Shown here: positions 35,756 through 45,500 of the stretch, piece by piece
Layout of the letters: each line of letters opens with the position of its first letter
Numbering within the stretch: the stretch's first letter is position 1
Origin: Proteus vulgaris
GTDB taxonomy: Bacteria > Pseudomonadota > Gammaproteobacteria > Enterobacterales > Enterobacteriaceae
Direction: 5' to 3'
Assembly (NCBI RefSeq): GCF_033708015.1
Contig: NZ_CP137920.1
Coordinates: 3,472,001 to 3,536,000, forward strand
Length of the DNA: 64,000 nt
Translations under genes and position numbers: made by a program
Notes under the pieces: model-generated
Database searches by the model: none
What the model was told of the DNA's origin: nothing
The model's input: only the letters and a program-made list of their open reading frames with translations

Positions 35756-37195
35756 TTATTTCAGACCCATCGCGTCACGCATTGTGAAGAATAAGTCTGT
35801 TTGGTCAGTTAACCCAACCACATTCGCCGCATGTGGACCATAAGCGGCAACACGAAGTTGTGAGCCAGTGTGTTCTTGTGACTCTTCTTCTGAGTTACCG
35901 TAGTTCACTACCATCACTGCACCATCTTTAGTGATCAGCGCTTGAGTTAACCCGCTTGATTTCACGTCCGCCTCAATAATTTGGCTTGAATGAGCATGAT
36001 CAGCAGTTACGATAATCAAGGTGTCGCCGTTTTGTTTAGCAAAATCTAAACCGATTTGTACCGCTTCATCTAATGCAACCGTTTCACCGATTTGTCCGCA
36101 AGGATTCGCATTATGATCTTGCTTATCGATAGAGGCGCTTTCAACTTGTAAGAAGAAACCATTTTCATTCGTTTTCAGTAAGTCGATCGCTTTTTTAGTC
36201 ATTTGTGCCAGTGTTGGCGCATTTGGATCGAGTTTAGAGTTAGGTTTGCACTCTAGAGGTGGATTATTTAAATTACCATGATACGTGGCTTTAGGGCCTT
36301 CCCAAGCCACAGCCATATTTCCTTCATGGAACAAACCCAGTACTGGCTTATCTTGGTTCGCAAGCGTAATTGCATCAAGTGATTTTGCATCTTTCACGAT
36401 TTGATAACCACGCTCAATCGCTTGTTGCTCTAACGTTTTGCCTTTGTATTCACCCGCGGCAGCGGTTTGAGCAAAACTTTTCGCACCGCCCCCTAATGTA
36501 ACATCTGCACGAGTGACTAATAATTGCTCAGAGATAGAACCTCTGCCGCCATTCTCTAATGCATTGGTTGAGCATTTTTCTAACGTTTCAACAGGGCCAT
36601 AACATTTGCGTCCTGTTACATGCGAGAACAGCGCTGCTGGTGTTGCATCTTGAATTTCTGATGTTGTCACGTTCCCAGTAGCCTTTCCATTAGCTTTTGC
36701 TAATTCCAAAATAGTTTGGTGATCCTTACCAAACACATCAATCCCTAATGCACCATTATAGGTTTTGACACCCGAAGCCCATGCTGTTGCAGATGCAGCG
36801 GAGTCTGTGACATAGTTAGGTTTTTGTGTTTTTCTATCTAAAGCATAGTGTGTGTATTGACCCGTAATAGGTAAGGCATCGATACCTTTAAAGAAACCAC
36901 CAGCACCTTCCGCATAGTTACGCGCAACAGTAATTTCCGAATCCCCCATACCATCACCAATAAAGAGGATCACATTTTTTGCTTGGTTATTATGTAAAGC
37001 TGCTTTTAATGCCTCAGTTTGATCCTGGGTCATACGGCGAGCACCGCCAAATTCCGTGATATTACCTTTTGCTGCACGATCTTGTGCCAAAATTGCATCA
37101 GCAGCAACGGGAGCTGCAAAAGAAGAGAAACTCGCACCAGCCAATAGCGTTGTTACAATAATGGATAAAATAGAACGTTGGTAACGATGAGACAT
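35756..37195 (-). CDS. phoA: Periplasmic alkaline phosphatase PhoA
   Basis: A 479-residue precursor (E. coli 471). The signal peptide ([20 protein letters not shown]) precedes the phosphatase domain. The nucleophile serine lies in [17 protein letters not shown]; the metal ligands are in [40 protein letters not shown] and [13 protein letters not shown]. The enzyme releases phosphate from organic esters in the periplasm under phosphate starvation. Cysteines CYGP...CST and CKP...CGQ suit the disulfides of the E. coli enzyme. A three-unit Pho box lies about 105 bp upstream. Confidence 0.96.
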   Translation of the reverse strand: MSHRYQRSILSIIVTTLLAGASFSSFAAPVAADAILAQDRAAKGNITEFGGARRMTQDQTEALKAALHNNQAKNVILFIGDGMGDSEITVARNYAEGAGGFFKGIDALPITGQYTHYALDRKTQKPNYVTDSAASATAWASGVKTYNGALGIDVFGKDHQTILELAKANGKATGNVTTSEIQDATPAALFSHVTGRKCYGPVETLEKCSTNALENGGRGSISEQLLVTRADVTLGGGAKSFAQTAAAGEYKGKTLEQQAIERGYQIVKDAKSLDAITLANQDKPVLGLFHEGNMAVAWEGPKATYHGNLNNPPLECKPNSKLDPNAPTLAQMTKKAIDLLKTNENGFFLQVESASIDKQDHNANPCGQIGETVALDEAVQIGLDFAKQNGDTLIIVTADHAHSSQIIEADVKSSGLTQALITKDGAVMVVNYGNSEEESQEHTGSQLRVAAYGPHAANVVGLTDQTDLFFTMRDAMGLK

Positions 37196-37300
37196 AGCTT
37201 TTTCCTTGCACTCTAAAATAAAAAACAGGATTCATGTTTTAAGTCAGGAAAAGCTTACGGCTGTTAAATGACAAAGAAATGAAGAGTAAAAGTGATTTAG

Positions 37301-37329
37301 ATGACACCTTTATGACAAGTTGATGACAA
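37301..37329 (-). promoter_or_regulatory. PhoB-binding Pho-box array of phoA
   Basis: On the minus strand TTGTCAT-CAAC-TTGTCAT-AAAG-GTGTCAT gives three heptamers (37323-37329, 37312-37318, 37301-37307) with exact 11-bp spacing, the arrangement PhoB needs (consensus CTGTCAT repeats). Confidence 0.9.
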
Positions 37330-37334
37330 ACAAA

Positions 37335-37365
37335 AAGCTTATACCGCGAATGCATGTATAAGCTT
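37335..37365 (-). terminator. Terminator after the Fes-like esterase gene
   Basis: Perfect 10-bp stem AAGCTTATAC/GTATAAGCTT with an 11-nt loop and TTTTTG on the minus strand. It stands just upstream of the phoA Pho boxes. Confidence 0.85.
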
Positions 37366-37417
37366 CTGTTGGATTAAAACATATTATTAAGGCGTGGTAT
37401 TAAGACGCGCCGTTAAA

Positions 37418-38980
37418 TTAGTCATTCTCTTGGGTTAATGCTTTTGCCCCCAAATACAGGGTTTCACACCAAGAAATATAATCATGTCCACTCGCCATTT
37501 CGAGTGATTTAACAGGATAACCTTTTTGTTCTAAAACCTGTTTAAGATGACGATTATTATTTAAAATCCCCCCCTTATCACCACGACTTTCAAATAACCC
37601 CGCCTCTAAAAAAAATTGTAGTGGCTTTTTATCTGCTTGCTCAAATTGTCGAATAAGCCACTCAGGCTCTTCATTTTCAGGCGCCCACCAATAAGAGCCA
37701 GACATACTCAGCACTTTACCAAAACGATCAGGGCGATTAAATGCAACCCATGAAGATGCTAACCCGCCATAACTTGAGCCTGATACAATCGTCTCTGTTC
37801 CCGATACGTCAATCCCTTTCTCTTGTTCTAGCCAAACAAAGAGTTCATCTGCCAAGAAACGATAAAAATCAGGATTTGGTGGCAATTCAACACTACGGCG
37901 ATCGCTGTCAATACTATCAACAAATAAGATCATCATCGGTGTCAATTTACCTTCCTCGATCTGTTTATCAAAAAACCGATCAATACCATATTGACGACGA
38001 TAAGTTTGACCATCAAATAATACGAGGATCCGTGGTGTTTCCATTTTTTGTGCTGGCAGATAAAGCGCTATTTCACGATCATTATTTAAGATCTCACTGT
38101 GAAAACGAACAATCTCTGTCTTGCCTTTCATTGTTCTATCAAGAATATCGGGTAATTGACATTCACGTTTACTGTCCAAGGACAATAAAGAAAAGTGATT
38201 ATAGATATCCTCAGATTGACTTGGCGAATTTTGAGAATTCAACGGATCGGCTTGTGCGGTGGTTAAAATCGCACGACGTTGCTCAAAAGGCTCTGAATTT
38301 TTAATAACAGGTACATCAGGTGCTAATTTATATTGCATTAGTGTATCGTTAGGAACGATATAACTACGGTACCAAATATCACTATTTGCTAAATGGGTTA
38401 ACGGATCATGATTACCATCGGGTGATCCCAATAAATAGACATTCGATTTCGCGCCTCGCCATAAAAAGGTAACTAACTTTTTGTCATTATCATAAGGCTC
38501 AATCAGGGGAGCACCTTCCTGATGAACTTGTTGCCAAAACGCCTGAATACGTTGTTGATTTAGTTGTTGAGCAAGTGTTTGTAAACGGGGACTAACAGGG
38601 GCAATTCCCGCATCGTTATCTAACGGCTGATAAGGTTGTGTTGTTAGCGTGAATTGCCACTGCTTTTTAGCTTCGCCCTGTGCAACCAATTGATAATTCG
38701 CAGTTTTAGGTAATAAAAAACGTACTTTTTGCTGCCCATCAGAAGGAATATCTTTTAATAAACTGCGAATATGAGTGCCATCTTGTTTCTCTAACCGTAG
38801 GTTTTGTATCCCTTTTATGTTTAATTCAACATAACGCTCACGCTCTAAATGAGCAGCAAAACACAGCGTATTGTTATTATCAAACTGGCCTGTTATTTCT
38901 TTGCCTTCCGTTACGGCTAAACAATTAGCAAAACTGGGAAAAGAGGCCATCAACGCGCATATCATCAGAGGAATTCTCAC
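37418..38980 (-). CDS. Exported Fes/IroE-type siderophore esterase with extra N-terminal domain
   Basis: A 520-residue protein. The signal peptide (RIPLMICALMASFPSFA) is followed by a beta-rich domain of about 110 residues (ITGQFDNNNTLCFAAHLERERYVELNI...) that resembles a PPC-type domain, then a Fes N-terminal-like domain (VTFLWRGAKSNVYLLGSPDG) and an esterase alpha/beta-hydrolase domain. The nucleophile is in TIVSGSSYGGLASSW; the ASGHDYISW end supplies histidine. It should hydrolyse catecholate trilactone siderophores or their iron complexes in the periplasm. No siderophore genes are near. GTG at 38980 has GAGAA upstream; the TTG start at 39016 would run close to the Fur box. Confidence 0.82.
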   Translation of the reverse strand: MRIPLMICALMASFPSFANCLAVTEGKEITGQFDNNNTLCFAAHLERERYVELNIKGIQNLRLEKQDGTHIRSLLKDIPSDGQQKVRFLLPKTANYQLVAQGEAKKQWQFTLTTQPYQPLDNDAGIAPVSPRLQTLAQQLNQQRIQAFWQQVHQEGAPLIEPYDNDKKLVTFLWRGAKSNVYLLGSPDGNHDPLTHLANSDIWYRSYIVPNDTLMQYKLAPDVPVIKNSEPFEQRRAILTTAQADPLNSQNSPSQSEDIYNHFSLLSLDSKRECQLPDILDRTMKGKTEIVRFHSEILNNDREIALYLPAQKMETPRILVLFDGQTYRRQYGIDRFFDKQIEEGKLTPMMILFVDSIDSDRRSVELPPNPDFYRFLADELFVWLEQEKGIDVSGTETIVSGSSYGGLASSWVAFNRPDRFGKVLSMSGSYWWAPENEEPEWLIRQFEQADKKPLQFFLEAGLFESRGDKGGILNNNRHLKQVLEQKGYPVKSLEMASGHDYISWCETLYLGAKALTQEND

Positions 38981-39020
38981 TTTATTATTCTCGTTATAAA
39001 CTATTGTGATAAACAATAGT

Positions 39021-39039
39021 AATGATAATTGTTATCAAT
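39021..39039 (-). promoter_or_regulatory. Fur box before the Fes-like esterase gene
   Basis: TGATAATTGTTATCA (39023-39037) is a near-perfect 15-bp Fur-type palindrome (TGATAAT-N-ATTATCA pattern). It lies 43 bp upstream of the GTG start and predicts iron repression. Confidence 0.85.
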
Positions 39040-39049
39040 TCAATTAAAT

Positions 39050-39208
39050 AATTCAAATAAAAAAGATGTTAACTATCCAAGTCGTGCTGCAAAAAATGTA
39101 GCGTTAACGCCTGTGACTGTGGTCTGTGATGTCCTTGCATTACCTATTGTTATCTTAGCAACACCGGCTATTTATCTTTTCTTTCCTGAGATATTAGATA
39201 ACGATTAA
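39050..39208 (+). pseudogene. C-terminal remnant of a paralogue of the downstream lipoprotein gene
   Basis: The frame ending at the stop 39206-39208 encodes NYPSRAAKNVALTPVTVVCD then VLALPIVILATPAIYL. This aligns with NNPSRTLRNFALTPFTLVGD and AVLLPLVIIATPIVLL at the end of the intact lipoprotein encoded at 39343-40122. No start, ribosome site or signal peptide remains, and the frame closes upstream at 39026-39028. It is best read as the 3' end of a decayed tandem duplicate. Confidence 0.75.
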
Positions 39209-39342
39209 ATCCCAATTGGAGTGATTTATTATTTTATTTGGATTTATCTTAATGTTTCCCTATTAGCCATCTTTATAAACTACACTATATAATAATTGCT
39301 ATTTTTATATTAATAAAACTATCTAAGAGATATTACTTTATT

Positions 39343-40122
39343 ATGAATAGACTTATTTTACGTGTTATTTATCTCATTACACTAATATTTTCTATATCGA
39401 GTTTATCTGGATGTCTCACTTCTGCTATGTGGAAAGGTAATCCACCTAAAACTAAAGAATATGTTCACTACGAAGAATTCAATGATAATATTGTTGCATC
39501 ATTTAAATATGAAAATTTTGTTTTAGAAAGAGATACAACTGTAAAATGTTCTAGTTTCTGCTCACGTTATCCTTCGTCTGGTATTGGTTTAGTCGGTGAA
39601 AAATATATTTATCTTGTGGAAGATGGAGGATCTAGTCTAGAACAAATGAATAATGTTATTCAAACAGTTCCATTGATAAAATTTAAAAACATAGATAGCT
39701 TAAAACAATTTAATTATTATAAAGCCAATAGTGGCTCACCAGTACCTTCTTTTTCAGGTGAGTTCAGTATTTTTACTGTTGATCGTTCAAAATTAAATGA
39801 AGATGAGATCACTTCACTTAAAAAATATGGTTTTACCGAAAATAAAGATGGCTATTATAAGGGTTATAAAATAATAGGAATGATATTTACACGAGAACAA
39901 TTAAGATTTAATTTTTATCCTAAAGATAATCTTGCAATGAAATATAACTTAGTATTTCTTTCTGCCAAAGAAGAAGAGAAGAATAATCCAAGTCGAACTT
40001 TGCGTAATTTTGCATTAACACCGTTTACGCTGGTAGGAGATGCCGTTCTTCTCCCTCTAGTGATCATTGCAACGCCTATAGTTCTGCTTACCACACCTAT
40101 TGGTGTACCAATTTCAAATTAA
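39343..40122 (+). CDS. Predicted lipoprotein of unknown function
   Basis: A 259-residue protein with a lipoprotein signal (hydrophobic YLITLIFSISS and lipobox LSGC, cysteine at about residue 24). The mature part is polar and contains CSSFCSRYPSSG. A hydrophobic segment of about 30 residues closes the protein (FALTPFTLVGDAVLLPLVIIATPIVLL). I do not recognise the family. The residues after Cys are LTSAM, not an Asp+2 retention signal, so outer-membrane sorting is expected. A decayed copy of its 3' end lies just upstream. Confidence 0.78.
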   Translation: MNRLILRVIYLITLIFSISSLSGCLTSAMWKGNPPKTKEYVHYEEFNDNIVASFKYENFVLERDTTVKCSSFCSRYPSSGIGLVGEKYIYLVEDGGSSLEQMNNVIQTVPLIKFKNIDSLKQFNYYKANSGSPVPSFSGEFSIFTVDRSKLNEDEITSLKKYGFTENKDGYYKGYKIIGMIFTREQLRFNFYPKDNLAMKYNLVFLSAKEEEKNNPSRTLRNFALTPFTLVGDAVLLPLVIIATPIVLLTTPIGVPISN

Positions 40123-40141
40123 CCGTTGTTAACTTACGGCA

Positions 40142-40188
40142 AATAGAAACCCAACATAGACGTTTATTCATATCATTGGGTTTCTATT
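40142..40188. terminator. Bidirectional terminator between the lipoprotein and DUF218 genes
   Basis: Perfect 13-bp stem AATAGAAACCCAA/TTGGGTTTCTATT with a 21-nt loop between two convergent genes. Confidence 0.8.
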
Positions 40189-40202
40189 CTAGCTTAATTA
40201 AA

Positions 40203-41342
40203 TTAACGCTCTTCTAATGGATAGCTACGGAAGCTCCATAATCCTAATGCTTTTAAGCCATCACGATAAATACCCTGTATATCTGATTTGCTGGCTTTTT
40301 GTAATTCCGCTAATGGCTTATCGGGCGCAACAACGGTCAAGTAAGAGATATCACTTGGTCCACTTTGCCAACTCGCGAGAGTAAAAATTGCATCAGCACG
40401 ACGAACATGACTACCAGAGCTGATAATTACTGCGGTTTTAATACGATGTTTGGTTAAAGCATAACGGCTAAATAACGCATTTTCGACAGTGGTACGTGCG
40501 TAGTTTTCTTGGAAAATACGTTCAGCTGGAATACCATTTTTCACCAACCAATCCGCCATTAATTTACCTTCTGTTTGATGCGCTTTAGGTACACCACCTG
40601 TCACAACAATCATTGCTTCAGGCAATTGTTTAGCGACCTCTAACGTTTTATTTAAGCGTTCAATTAAAATCTTATTCATTGTGCCATCGGGATTTAACGC
40701 ATAACCTAATGTCACAATCGCGTTGTTATCTTTGGTTTTTTTCAGTTTTGCTAAATCAGCAGGGGTTAATTTATCACTTAATGGCATTTTGCTGACGCGA
40801 TCGATTTCGGCAAAGAATCGGCTAATTTCTTCTGCTTTTGCCGGATTTAATGATTTCAATTTATTGAAATAGGCTTCGCTCTCTTTATTTTGACCTTCAA
40901 AACGTGTCCATGAAGTGACGTAAATTAACGCATCAATATCATCAGGTGCCGCCTCTAAAATCTGTTTATAGATAGTGATCGCACGAGGAACATCATTGTT
41001 ATAGATATAAGCGCTAGCAGTACTAAATAATAAATCGAGGCGGTAAGGCTCTAATTTATAAGCTTGCTGCAGTTTTTGCGCCACAATTTCCATATTTGAT
41101 GGCAGTTTTCCCGTAAAACCCGCATCAGAGACACGCGCTGGTGACTTAAAGGCATCTAATGCATCTTGGATCAAACTATCAACCGTTTGGCGCTGAGAGA
41201 CATACTGCTGATAGCTATTATCTGGTTGATGAACTTTTTGATAAGCCAATGCATTTGATGAGACGGTAAAACCTAAAGCAGCAATCGCTAACGAAATGAC
41301 TGTTTTCTTGATATGAAGTGAAACACGGGAAGGTTGCGCCAT
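40203..41342 (-). CDS. Exported TPR protein with DUF218 (ElyC/SanA/YdcF-type) domain
   Basis: A 379-residue protein. The signal peptide (KTVISLAIAALGFTVSSNALA) is followed by TPR-like helices at about 90-185 (LDLLFSTASAYIYNNDVPRAITIYKQILEAAPDDIDAL) and a DUF218 domain at about 205-360: AIVTLGYALNPDG, MIVVTGGVPKAHQTEGKLMADWLVKNGIPAERIFQENYARTTVENA and AVIISSGSHVRRA. ElyC, SanA and YdcF share this fold and act in envelope or antibiotic-tolerance roles; the TPR fusion is less usual. GGAC precedes ATG 41342. Confidence 0.82.
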   Translation of the reverse strand: MAQPSRVSLHIKKTVISLAIAALGFTVSSNALAYQKVHQPDNSYQQYVSQRQTVDSLIQDALDAFKSPARVSDAGFTGKLPSNMEIVAQKLQQAYKLEPYRLDLLFSTASAYIYNNDVPRAITIYKQILEAAPDDIDALIYVTSWTRFEGQNKESEAYFNKLKSLNPAKAEEISRFFAEIDRVSKMPLSDKLTPADLAKLKKTKDNNAIVTLGYALNPDGTMNKILIERLNKTLEVAKQLPEAMIVVTGGVPKAHQTEGKLMADWLVKNGIPAERIFQENYARTTVENALFSRYALTKHRIKTAVIISSGSHVRRADAIFTLASWQSGPSDISYLTVVAPDKPLAELQKASKSDIQGIYRDGLKALGLWSFRSYPLEER

Positions 41343-41727
41343 TATCTTGTCCTTTTACGAAAAATAGTCTACTTCTTCACTTGAACGAATGAAGATAGAG
41401 CGTGTGACTCCTCACACCTAATGGCAAAAGAAATACACACCGATAAATCTATACCTGATATCTATCATAAAGATCCCTGAATTTATTTTCAGTAACCTTT
41501 TTCACCTTATTGAAAAAAATAGCATTATTATGTAGATAACCGACTTTACAAATTTTTTATGTATTTTTATCTTTTGAACAGAGATTTAATTCTAAGTGAT
41601 CATCCGTAATGAAGAATAGTAAGTGGCAATGATTTATTCTTTACGAAAAATGAAAGAGCTGAAGTATAATTAGGTTAATGAGCAAATGTAAAAAACGCCA
41701 TAACATGGCGTTTTTTTAATCATAATA
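41343..41727. other. Gap between nadR and the DUF218 gene
   Basis: About 385 bp without a gene. The right end holds the nadR terminator. The part next to 41342 carries the promoter of the DUF218 gene, which I cannot locate precisely. Confidence 0.5.
41690..41717 (-). terminator. Terminator after nadR
   Basis: AAAAAACGCCA/TGGCGTTTTTT stem (41690-41700, 41706-41716) with a 5-nt loop; A and T tracts on both sides. It ends the serB-radA-nadR transcript. Confidence 0.92.
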
Positions 41728-42972
41728 TTATTCAATATGCTTTGATTGCATCATCAATAATTCTCTGACTAATTCAACACAACTTAAGAAGCGCTCATCA
41801 TAATCCGGAGAATTCACTTTGATATACTCAATATTGTTTTTATCAAGCATTTCTATCAGCAAGGTTTGGAAATAACGCCTCTCTTTATCACTGCCTAAGC
41901 TACGTAAACCATCTGCTACCCACGGCGTGTTATTTTCTAGCAAAATAACTAGATCAAAACGGTATTCATCAATCAGAGCTTGAACAAAGGGATGCTCTTT
42001 ACCTTCATAACGTAAACAGAATGCCTGTGTTGTGACAAAATCCGTATCAACAAAAGCCACTTTGTTGGCATATTTAACCGCAAAATCAATATATTGGGCA
42101 TGTCCTAATGCAATTTTATCATAGTCAGAATATTGCAATGCCATCTCGTCTCCGCCTAAATGAGAGAAAACGTAATCACGACCATATTCCCATGCACTGG
42201 TCGTATTAAAAATATTAGCAAGCTTATTGACCAATGTTGATTTACCGCTAGATTCACCGCCTAAAATAGCCACTGTACGCACAAAGAAAGGCTTAACTTC
42301 TGTTGGAATATATTCCCAATATTTAAAAGGAGCTTGGCGAATTTGACTACCACTGATATTCATAAATGAACGTTCTGGATCGATAAGTACCGTTTCAATC
42401 CCTAAGAAAGCGTTATATTGATCCGCGTCATCACGTTCACTGGTATAGATAAAGTCAGGTGTAATTTGCTTTTCGCGTAAAAACGTTTTTATTCCTTCAC
42501 TCCACATTTCCCAACCATGGGGCTGAGGCTCAATACCATGTTCATCAAATTCATGAATACGAATATTTTTTTGATATTTAAAGGTTTGTAATAACCAACG
42601 CAATCTGTCACTCACTGTTGGCTGTTGCGACATTGCACTGTTAATAAATAGATTTTTATCACGCGGCTCGTCATGACAGAGGATCACATGTAATTCATCA
42701 ACTTGACTACAAGCGCGTTGAATTAAATAAATATGTCCTGTATGAAGAGGATAAAATTTGCCAAAGATCACACCGATGGTTTTCTTTTTCACTGGGTATT
42801 CTAACCCTAAAAATTGGTGTAATGCCGACATCTTTTGAGCACTGGGACTCTTGATTTTATTGTTAATCAATTGGCTAAGATAGCCTTTTGTCATATCACT
42901 TTCATCAGCAACCTGTTGTAAGGTATACCCATTTTTTCTGATAGCCTGTTTGATATAATCAAAAGGTCCCAT
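41728..42972 (-). CDS. nadR: Trifunctional NAD biosynthesis regulator/enzyme NadR
   Basis: A 414-residue protein (E. coli 410) with three parts: a Cro/C1-type DNA-binding domain (TLQQVADESDMTKGYLSQLINNK, about 15-40), an NMN adenylyltransferase domain (IGVIFGKFYPLHTGHIYLI and ISGSQIRQAPFKYWEYI), and a ribosylnicotinamide kinase domain with P loop ILGGESSGKSTLVNKL. It represses NAD genes when NAD is high and makes NMN/NAD from nicotinamide riboside. AAAGGAG precedes ATG. It lies 11 bp after radA. Confidence 0.96.
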   Translation of the reverse strand: MGPFDYIKQAIRKNGYTLQQVADESDMTKGYLSQLINNKIKSPSAQKMSALHQFLGLEYPVKKKTIGVIFGKFYPLHTGHIYLIQRACSQVDELHVILCHDEPRDKNLFINSAMSQQPTVSDRLRWLLQTFKYQKNIRIHEFDEHGIEPQPHGWEMWSEGIKTFLREKQITPDFIYTSERDDADQYNAFLGIETVLIDPERSFMNISGSQIRQAPFKYWEYIPTEVKPFFVRTVAILGGESSGKSTLVNKLANIFNTTSAWEYGRDYVFSHLGGDEMALQYSDYDKIALGHAQYIDFAVKYANKVAFVDTDFVTTQAFCLRYEGKEHPFVQALIDEYRFDLVILLENNTPWVADGLRSLGSDKERRYFQTLLIEMLDKNNIEYIKVNSPDYDERFLSCVELVRELLMMQSKHIE

Positions 42973-42983
42973 AATTAGCTCCT

Positions 42984-44375
42984 TTAGAAGTCTTCTAAAT
43001 CATCAAGAACAGATAATGCATCTGACAGCTTTTTCACACCATACACTTTCATATCGGGTGGTTTTTTCTTTGGCATATTGGCACTGGGTACAATAGCGCG
43101 TTTAAAGCCATGCTTGGCTGCTTCTGCAATACGCTCTTGCCCACTTGGTACAGGTCGAATTTCTCCCGCAAGGCCAACTTCACCAAATATCACTAAATCA
43201 CGCGGTAAAGGACGATTACGAAAACTTGATACTAATGACAATAACAACGCTAAATCAGCGCTGGTTTCTGTGACTTTAACGCCTCCAACCACATTGACAA
43301 AAACGTCTTGATCAGACATTTGTAACCCGCCATGACGATGTAAAACCGCAAGTAGAATAGCAAGGCGATTTTGCTCTAATCCCACCGCAACACGGCGAGG
43401 ATTCGATAGCATAGAGTGATCAACTAAGGCTTGGATCTCAACCAATAAAGGTCGAGTGCCTTCCCATACCACCATCACAGAACTGCCTGATGTGATTTCA
43501 TCCCCTCGACTTAAAAAGATAGCCGATGGGTTGCTGACCTCTCGTAATCCTTGCTCAGTCATTGCAAAGACACCTAATTCATTAACGGCACCAAAACGGT
43601 TTTTATGACTACGTAAAGTACGGAAACGAGAATCTGTTTCACCATCAAGCATAACAGAGCAGTCAATGCAGTGTTCTAATACTTTCGGCCCCGCCAATGT
43701 GCCATCTTTTGTGACATGCCCCACCATAATAATGGCAACATCATTGGTTTTAGCAAAACGAGTCAAATAAGCCGCCGTTTCACGTACTTGAGCAACACTA
43801 CCCGGTGAAGATTGAATATCCGCCATATGCATCACTTGAATAGAGTCAATCACCATCAATTTAGGCTTTTCTTGTGAAGCAATTAAACAAATTTGCTCAA
43901 TGCTGGTTTCTGACAACATATTCAGTTCTGCTGTCGGTAAACCTAATCGATGAGCGCGCATAGCGACTTGTTGTAGTGACTCTTCACCCGTGACATACAG
44001 CGTTTTCATTTCTGTGGCTAAACGGCACATAGTTTGTAGTAATAACGTACTCTTACCCGCGCCAGGGCTTCCCCCAATTAAAATGGCACTTCCGGGAACA
44101 ACGCCACCACCTAATACACGGTCAAACTCTTTAAATCCTGTGGAGAATCGAGGCAGTGCTTCAAGGCTAATTTCCGATAGCTTTTGAACACGGCTCACAC
44201 CTTTTGCATCCCCTGCAAACCCACTAAAGCGATCATTACGAGAAGAAGGGGCGGCAGCAAGACGGATTTCTGTAATTGTATTCCACGCATGACACGCTGA
44301 ACATTGCCCTTGCCAGCGAGGATAATCTGCACCACATTCATTACATACAAAGGCTCTTTTTGCTGCTTTTGCCAC
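42984..44375 (-). CDS. radA: DNA repair/branch-migration protein RadA (Sms)
   Basis: A 463-residue RecA-like ATPase (E. coli 460). The N-terminal zinc finger CNECGADYPRWQGQCSAC is intact. Walker A is GGSPGAGKSTLLLQ; the RadA-specific HKNRFG motif and a Lon-protease-like C-terminal domain (VFVNVVGGVKVTETSADLALLLSLVSS, without a Lon catalytic function) follow. It processes recombination intermediates by branch migration. The start is GTG at 44375 with GGAG 6 nt upstream. It sits between serB and nadR as in E. coli. Confidence 0.97.
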   Translation of the reverse strand: MAKAAKRAFVCNECGADYPRWQGQCSACHAWNTITEIRLAAAPSSRNDRFSGFAGDAKGVSRVQKLSEISLEALPRFSTGFKEFDRVLGGGVVPGSAILIGGSPGAGKSTLLLQTMCRLATEMKTLYVTGEESLQQVAMRAHRLGLPTAELNMLSETSIEQICLIASQEKPKLMVIDSIQVMHMADIQSSPGSVAQVRETAAYLTRFAKTNDVAIIMVGHVTKDGTLAGPKVLEHCIDCSVMLDGETDSRFRTLRSHKNRFGAVNELGVFAMTEQGLREVSNPSAIFLSRGDEITSGSSVMVVWEGTRPLLVEIQALVDHSMLSNPRRVAVGLEQNRLAILLAVLHRHGGLQMSDQDVFVNVVGGVKVTETSADLALLLSLVSSFRNRPLPRDLVIFGEVGLAGEIRPVPSGQERIAEAAKHGFKRAIVPSANMPKKKPPDMKVYGVKKLSDALSVLDDLEDF

Positions 44376-44413
44376 ACTTCTCTCCCTACGATAACGAGAC
44401 TAAAAAAACGCGT

Positions 44414-45391
44414 TTAGCGCTCTTCATGTTTTAAACCACCACTTAAAATACACATCACACCCATTAAGTCAGCATGACGAATAGCGACTTTTGCCTGAGC
44501 ATATACTTTCGGTTTTGCATGATACGCAATGCCAAGCCCTGCTTTTCTCAGCATTTTCAGATCATTTGCACCATCACCAATAGCAATGGTTTGTTCCATT
44601 GGGATTTCTAAATCTTTCGCTAAACGCGCAAGCACTTGTGCCTTGTATTTCGCATCAACAATGGTGCCTTTAACTTTGCCCGTCAATTTGCCATCTTTAA
44701 TTTCAAGATGGTTTGCAACAGCAGCAACTAAACGTAATTTTTGTTTTAAATTATCAGCAAAATACGTAAAGCCACCAGAGGCAATCGCAATATGCCAGTC
44801 CATTGCTTGAAGTTTACGCACTAAGCTTGTTAATCCAGGCATGAGTGGTAAATCATCCATGACTTTTTGTAAAATAGAGGCATCCGCACCTTTAAGTTCA
44901 GCAACTCGGAGTTTTAAGCTTTCACTAAAATCCATTTCACCTTGCATCGCGCGTTCTGTTATTGCTGCAACTTTATCTCCTACACCCGCCAGTTTGGCAA
45001 TTTCATCAATGCACTCAATTTGAATAGCGGTTGAGTCCATATCCATCACTAAAAGCCCAGGAGAACGTAAACGAGGGATCTCACCTAGAGGAACGACATC
45101 TAGGCCACATTCATCAGATAAACGACGAATTCGACGGGTTAAACTACCAGCAATACGCACGACTTGATAATCATCAATACGCCATGAAGAAACCACTACG
45201 ATTGCCACGCCTAATTTATGTTGGAACTCACTAATTCTTTTTTTATCGAGTTCACGTCCATACAGTAACCATCCGCTATCGCCAGCACGATAATCCAGTG
45301 GCATCACCTCTTCACCACTCAGTGATAACGGCAGACCTGGCCATTTACGGATTTCATCCGGTAAATAGCAATAGGTCAGACTATTTGACAT
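44414..45391 (-). CDS. serB: Phosphoserine phosphatase SerB
   Basis: A 325-residue HAD-family enzyme (E. coli 322) that makes L-serine from phosphoserine, the last step of serine synthesis. HAD motif I with nucleophile aspartate is LLVMDMDSTAIQIECIDEIA; motif II is IAIASGGFTYFAD, and the metal motif is AIGDGANDLKMLRKAGLGIAY. AGGAG lies 7 nt before ATG 45391. It heads the serB-radA-nadR operon and is divergent from ytjB, as in E. coli. Confidence 0.97.
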   Translation of the reverse strand: MSNSLTYCYLPDEIRKWPGLPLSLSGEEVMPLDYRAGDSGWLLYGRELDKKRISEFQHKLGVAIVVVSSWRIDDYQVVRIAGSLTRRIRRLSDECGLDVVPLGEIPRLRSPGLLVMDMDSTAIQIECIDEIAKLAGVGDKVAAITERAMQGEMDFSESLKLRVAELKGADASILQKVMDDLPLMPGLTSLVRKLQAMDWHIAIASGGFTYFADNLKQKLRLVAAVANHLEIKDGKLTGKVKGTIVDAKYKAQVLARLAKDLEIPMEQTIAIGDGANDLKMLRKAGLGIAYHAKPKVYAQAKVAIRHADLMGVMCILSGGLKHEER

Positions 45392-45500
45392 ACTTATTCT
45401 CCTGTTTTCCCCTGTCTGAACAAAATAATCGTTATTCAGCCTATTCTATCTCTGACTCATCTGGCAACATGCACATACTTGCTTACGCAAAAGGATGAAC

